NCBI RefSeq assembly: GCF_008831285.2
Contig: NC_045140.1
Location: forward strand, 29,425,608-29,443,107
DNA length: 17,500 nt
From: Nymphaea colorata
Lineage: Eukaryota; Streptophyta; Magnoliopsida; Nymphaeales; Nymphaeaceae
Reading direction: 5' to 3'
The notes beneath the pieces are model-generated. The model saw only the letters and a program-made list of their open reading frames with translations. It was not told the origin of the DNA and made no database searches. This document shows positions 15,681-17,500 of this stretch, piece after piece (position 1 is the first letter of the stretch; every line of letters begins with the position of its first letter). Made by a program: the position numbers and the translations under genes.

Positions 15681-17500
15681 TGGTAGGGTCTCGCCCGTGG
15701 CCGGTCGGATACCGAAGCCAAAGACCTCGCCTACCCCCAAGATCACCCTAGAGGGAGCTAAGACTTACGCTAGACAAACTGAATTTCAAGACTCAAGCAA
15801 AACAAAATCAAATGCGGAAGCGAGAAACAATAACCACACACTACAGAAGTAGGTAATCTCGAACAAGCCTAAAACTTGGAAAAGAAGAGCAAGTAACTAG
15901 GGAATTTCCTTGTGACTCGTAAGGCCCGATTTCAAGAGAGATTATATTCAAGAAACAAGAAATCACGATTGAGTCAAGAGTTCAAGATCTTAATAATATA
16001 ATCTCTAATTAAATCGAACCAACGACGTTACACAATTTAATTCTCTAGTCAAAGAATCGACCTTCCAAGCTTGAGCCGAATGAATCGAATGATCTCCCAA
16101 GGAAAAGGCTGGCCGGAAGTGATGAAGTGTCGCCGGAAATCATCTAGGAGCACCTTGGGTGGCTGCTGGAAGAGCTGGGACCAGCTGGTTCTTCGCCTTA
16201 AGGGGTCGCCGGAATAGTAGCAGCGGCGACCGGAGCTGGCCGGAACAGGCCGGAGTTGGCCGGAGTAGTCACGCCGGTGAGGAGGAAGCGCCAAAGATGG
16301 TACCGATTGTAGAAGGGCTCGCCGGTGATCACCTAGGAGCTTCAATTGAAAGCGCCAGATGTGGACGGGACCAGCTGGGATGTCAGCCGGAATTCTGGCC
16401 GGAAAAGGAGCAGAGGTCGCCGGAAGTGGCCGGATGCAGCAGAGAATGGACTAGCCAAGCCGCCGATTCCTAGACTCCAAGGGTGCTCAAAAGCGGTCTC
16501 CCTTGTGGACTAGGGTAGGAATCGACTAGGTGCGACTTGACCTGGGTCGGGTTGGATGGAAGAGGCTCAGACCCGGTGGGTTTGGGGTGAGCTGGACTAG
16601 GTCTCGAGAGAGGCTAGGTCAATGGAAAGACTAAGTCAAGGATAGACTTGGCTGGATATGGCTAAGGATTGGGTAGCTAGTGGAATGCCGAGGTGGCGGG
16701 TGAGTGGGGTTATCTCCTAAATCTTAGGTGAGTGGATTAGGGATAAGGCTGAGGTGTCTAGCTAGGTGGCACACCAAATGTGGTGAGGTGGATTCGGTTG
16801 ATGAGGTGGAGGGTGAGCTGGAGGAGGATAAACTCTAAGGCCTTCTAGAAGGGACACTTGGCGACTTGAGGAGTGGCTAGATCCTAAATAAAGACTAATT
16901 CAAACCTAACTAAAGATTTCTCCTAAATCTTCTCAACAAATGGTGGGCTAGCCACCAAATGTGGAAAGTGGGAGATGACGAGCTGGCTTCCCTCTCCTCT
17001 AAGTTTCTCTCTAATGTAACCAGATTGTGCCACGTGTCAAGATGAGAGGTTGAAATTGAACTAGAGAAATCACTTACCAAATCGGAAAATCAGCTAGGGT
17101 TTCCCAAGCTCGCCGGCGGTAGGACTTTTCCCCAAATGTTGGCCGGTTTTTCCCAATTCTCACCAAGATCGCCTAAGGCAGCTGAGATCTGCTAAGTACA
17201 GCGAGAAGGGACGGACTTGGCCTGCTGTCCTCTGCCGGAGATCGCCGAAAAATCCCAAATGTTAACCGGAAATTATGCAGCGGTGGCCGGATGGCCAAAT
17301 GTATGCCGGAAAATTCAGAATTCTCGCTAGAATGTAATTTTTCTATTTCTTTCTTGGGCGGACTCCTTTCTATTCTTTTCTTTCTTTTCTTTTCTCTTTT
17401 CTTTTCGATTTCACGCCCTTTCTTTCTTCTTTTTCAGTATTTTCTAGCGAGTCTTACAGATCTGGACCGTGACTGGTTTTGTTATCAATTTCACGGTTCA
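15681..17500 (-). repeat. LTR-C: 5' LTR of element 2, partial
   Basis: It begins at the TG at 15681 and aligns with LTR-B at a constant offset of 8224 until the window ends, so about 1820 bp of an expected 2.6 kb is visible. It has the same segment orientation as LTR-B, three decamer units and the pyrimidine tract. The TATA and CT-rich tract that would drive element 2 lie beyond the window. By eye there are about 13 substitutions relative to LTR-B, many of them CG to TG/CA. No gene is recognised in it. Confidence 0.88.

Larger units (their letters stand above)
7457..17500 (-). mobile_element. Ty3/Gypsy chromovirus-type LTR retrotransposon, element 2 (5' LTR cut by window end)
   Basis: It has the same organisation as element 1, displaced by exactly 8224 bp: LTR-C as 5' LTR, primer-binding site at 15665-15677, gag-pol, and LTR-B as 3' LTR. 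The coding frame is intact and carries the family-typical residue at nearly all sites where the two copies differ at conserved positions. Sharing LTR-B with element 1 points to unequal homologous recombination between LTRs, or recombination with a circular DNA copy, rather than two independent insertions. A tandem-repeat assembly artefact cannot be excluded from sequence alone, though private substitutions in each unit argue against simple duplication of reads. Confidence 0.9.

Noticed and set aside
66-17500. CRISPR-like or phage-like repeat system suggested by the large direct repeats
   Set aside because: The repeats are LTRs with TG...CA ends and a tRNA primer-binding site next to each. There are no short repeat-spacer units and no prokaryotic genes.

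Overview
The window looks like nuclear DNA of a flowering plant, or at least a land plant. Essentially all of it is Ty3/Gypsy LTR retrotransposon. The evidence is a gag-pol polyprotein with the order protease, reverse transcriptase, RNase H, integrase and a chromodomain-like C-terminus, plus a primer-binding site matching plant initiator tRNA-Met (TGGTATCAGAGCC). No cellular gene, tRNA, rRNA or CRISPR array was found. The species cannot be named from the sequence.

Layout: all element genes lie on the minus strand, so each element reads right to left. From left to right the window holds 65 bp of unassigned flank, LTR-A (from 66), internal region 1 (gag-pol stop at 1962, start at 7274 or more likely 7247, primer-binding site 7441-7453), LTR-B (from 7457), internal region 2 (stop at 10186, start at 15498 or 15471, primer-binding site 15665-15677) and LTR-C (from 15681, cut by the window end). 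LTR-B is both the 5' LTR of element 1 and the 3' LTR of element 2. This is a head-to-tail, LTR-sharing array with an exact 8224-bp period and, by eye, no indels between the two units.

Both gag-pol frames are open for 1770 codons. By eye the proteins differ at 16 residues, and all catalytic motifs are visible in both copies. In element 1 several differences fall on positions that are usually conserved in the family.

The most unusual structure is in LTR-A. Relative to LTR-B and LTR-C, a segment of about 1 kb (353-1358) is inverted. An adjacent block of about 0.8 kb is missing, and in LTR-B that block is bounded by a 7-bp direct repeat. LTR-A and LTR-B therefore form a long inverted repeat around internal region 1, which could give a hairpin transcript and feed siRNA silencing. 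That last step is inference. Many copy-to-copy differences are CG or CHG transitions, as expected of cytosine-methylated DNA.

The LTR edge next to the 3' end of gag-pol cannot be fixed from this window, because that junction is repeated in every unit. I used 1869 and 10093 as working edges (TG...CA rule), with 1689 and 9913 as an alternative.
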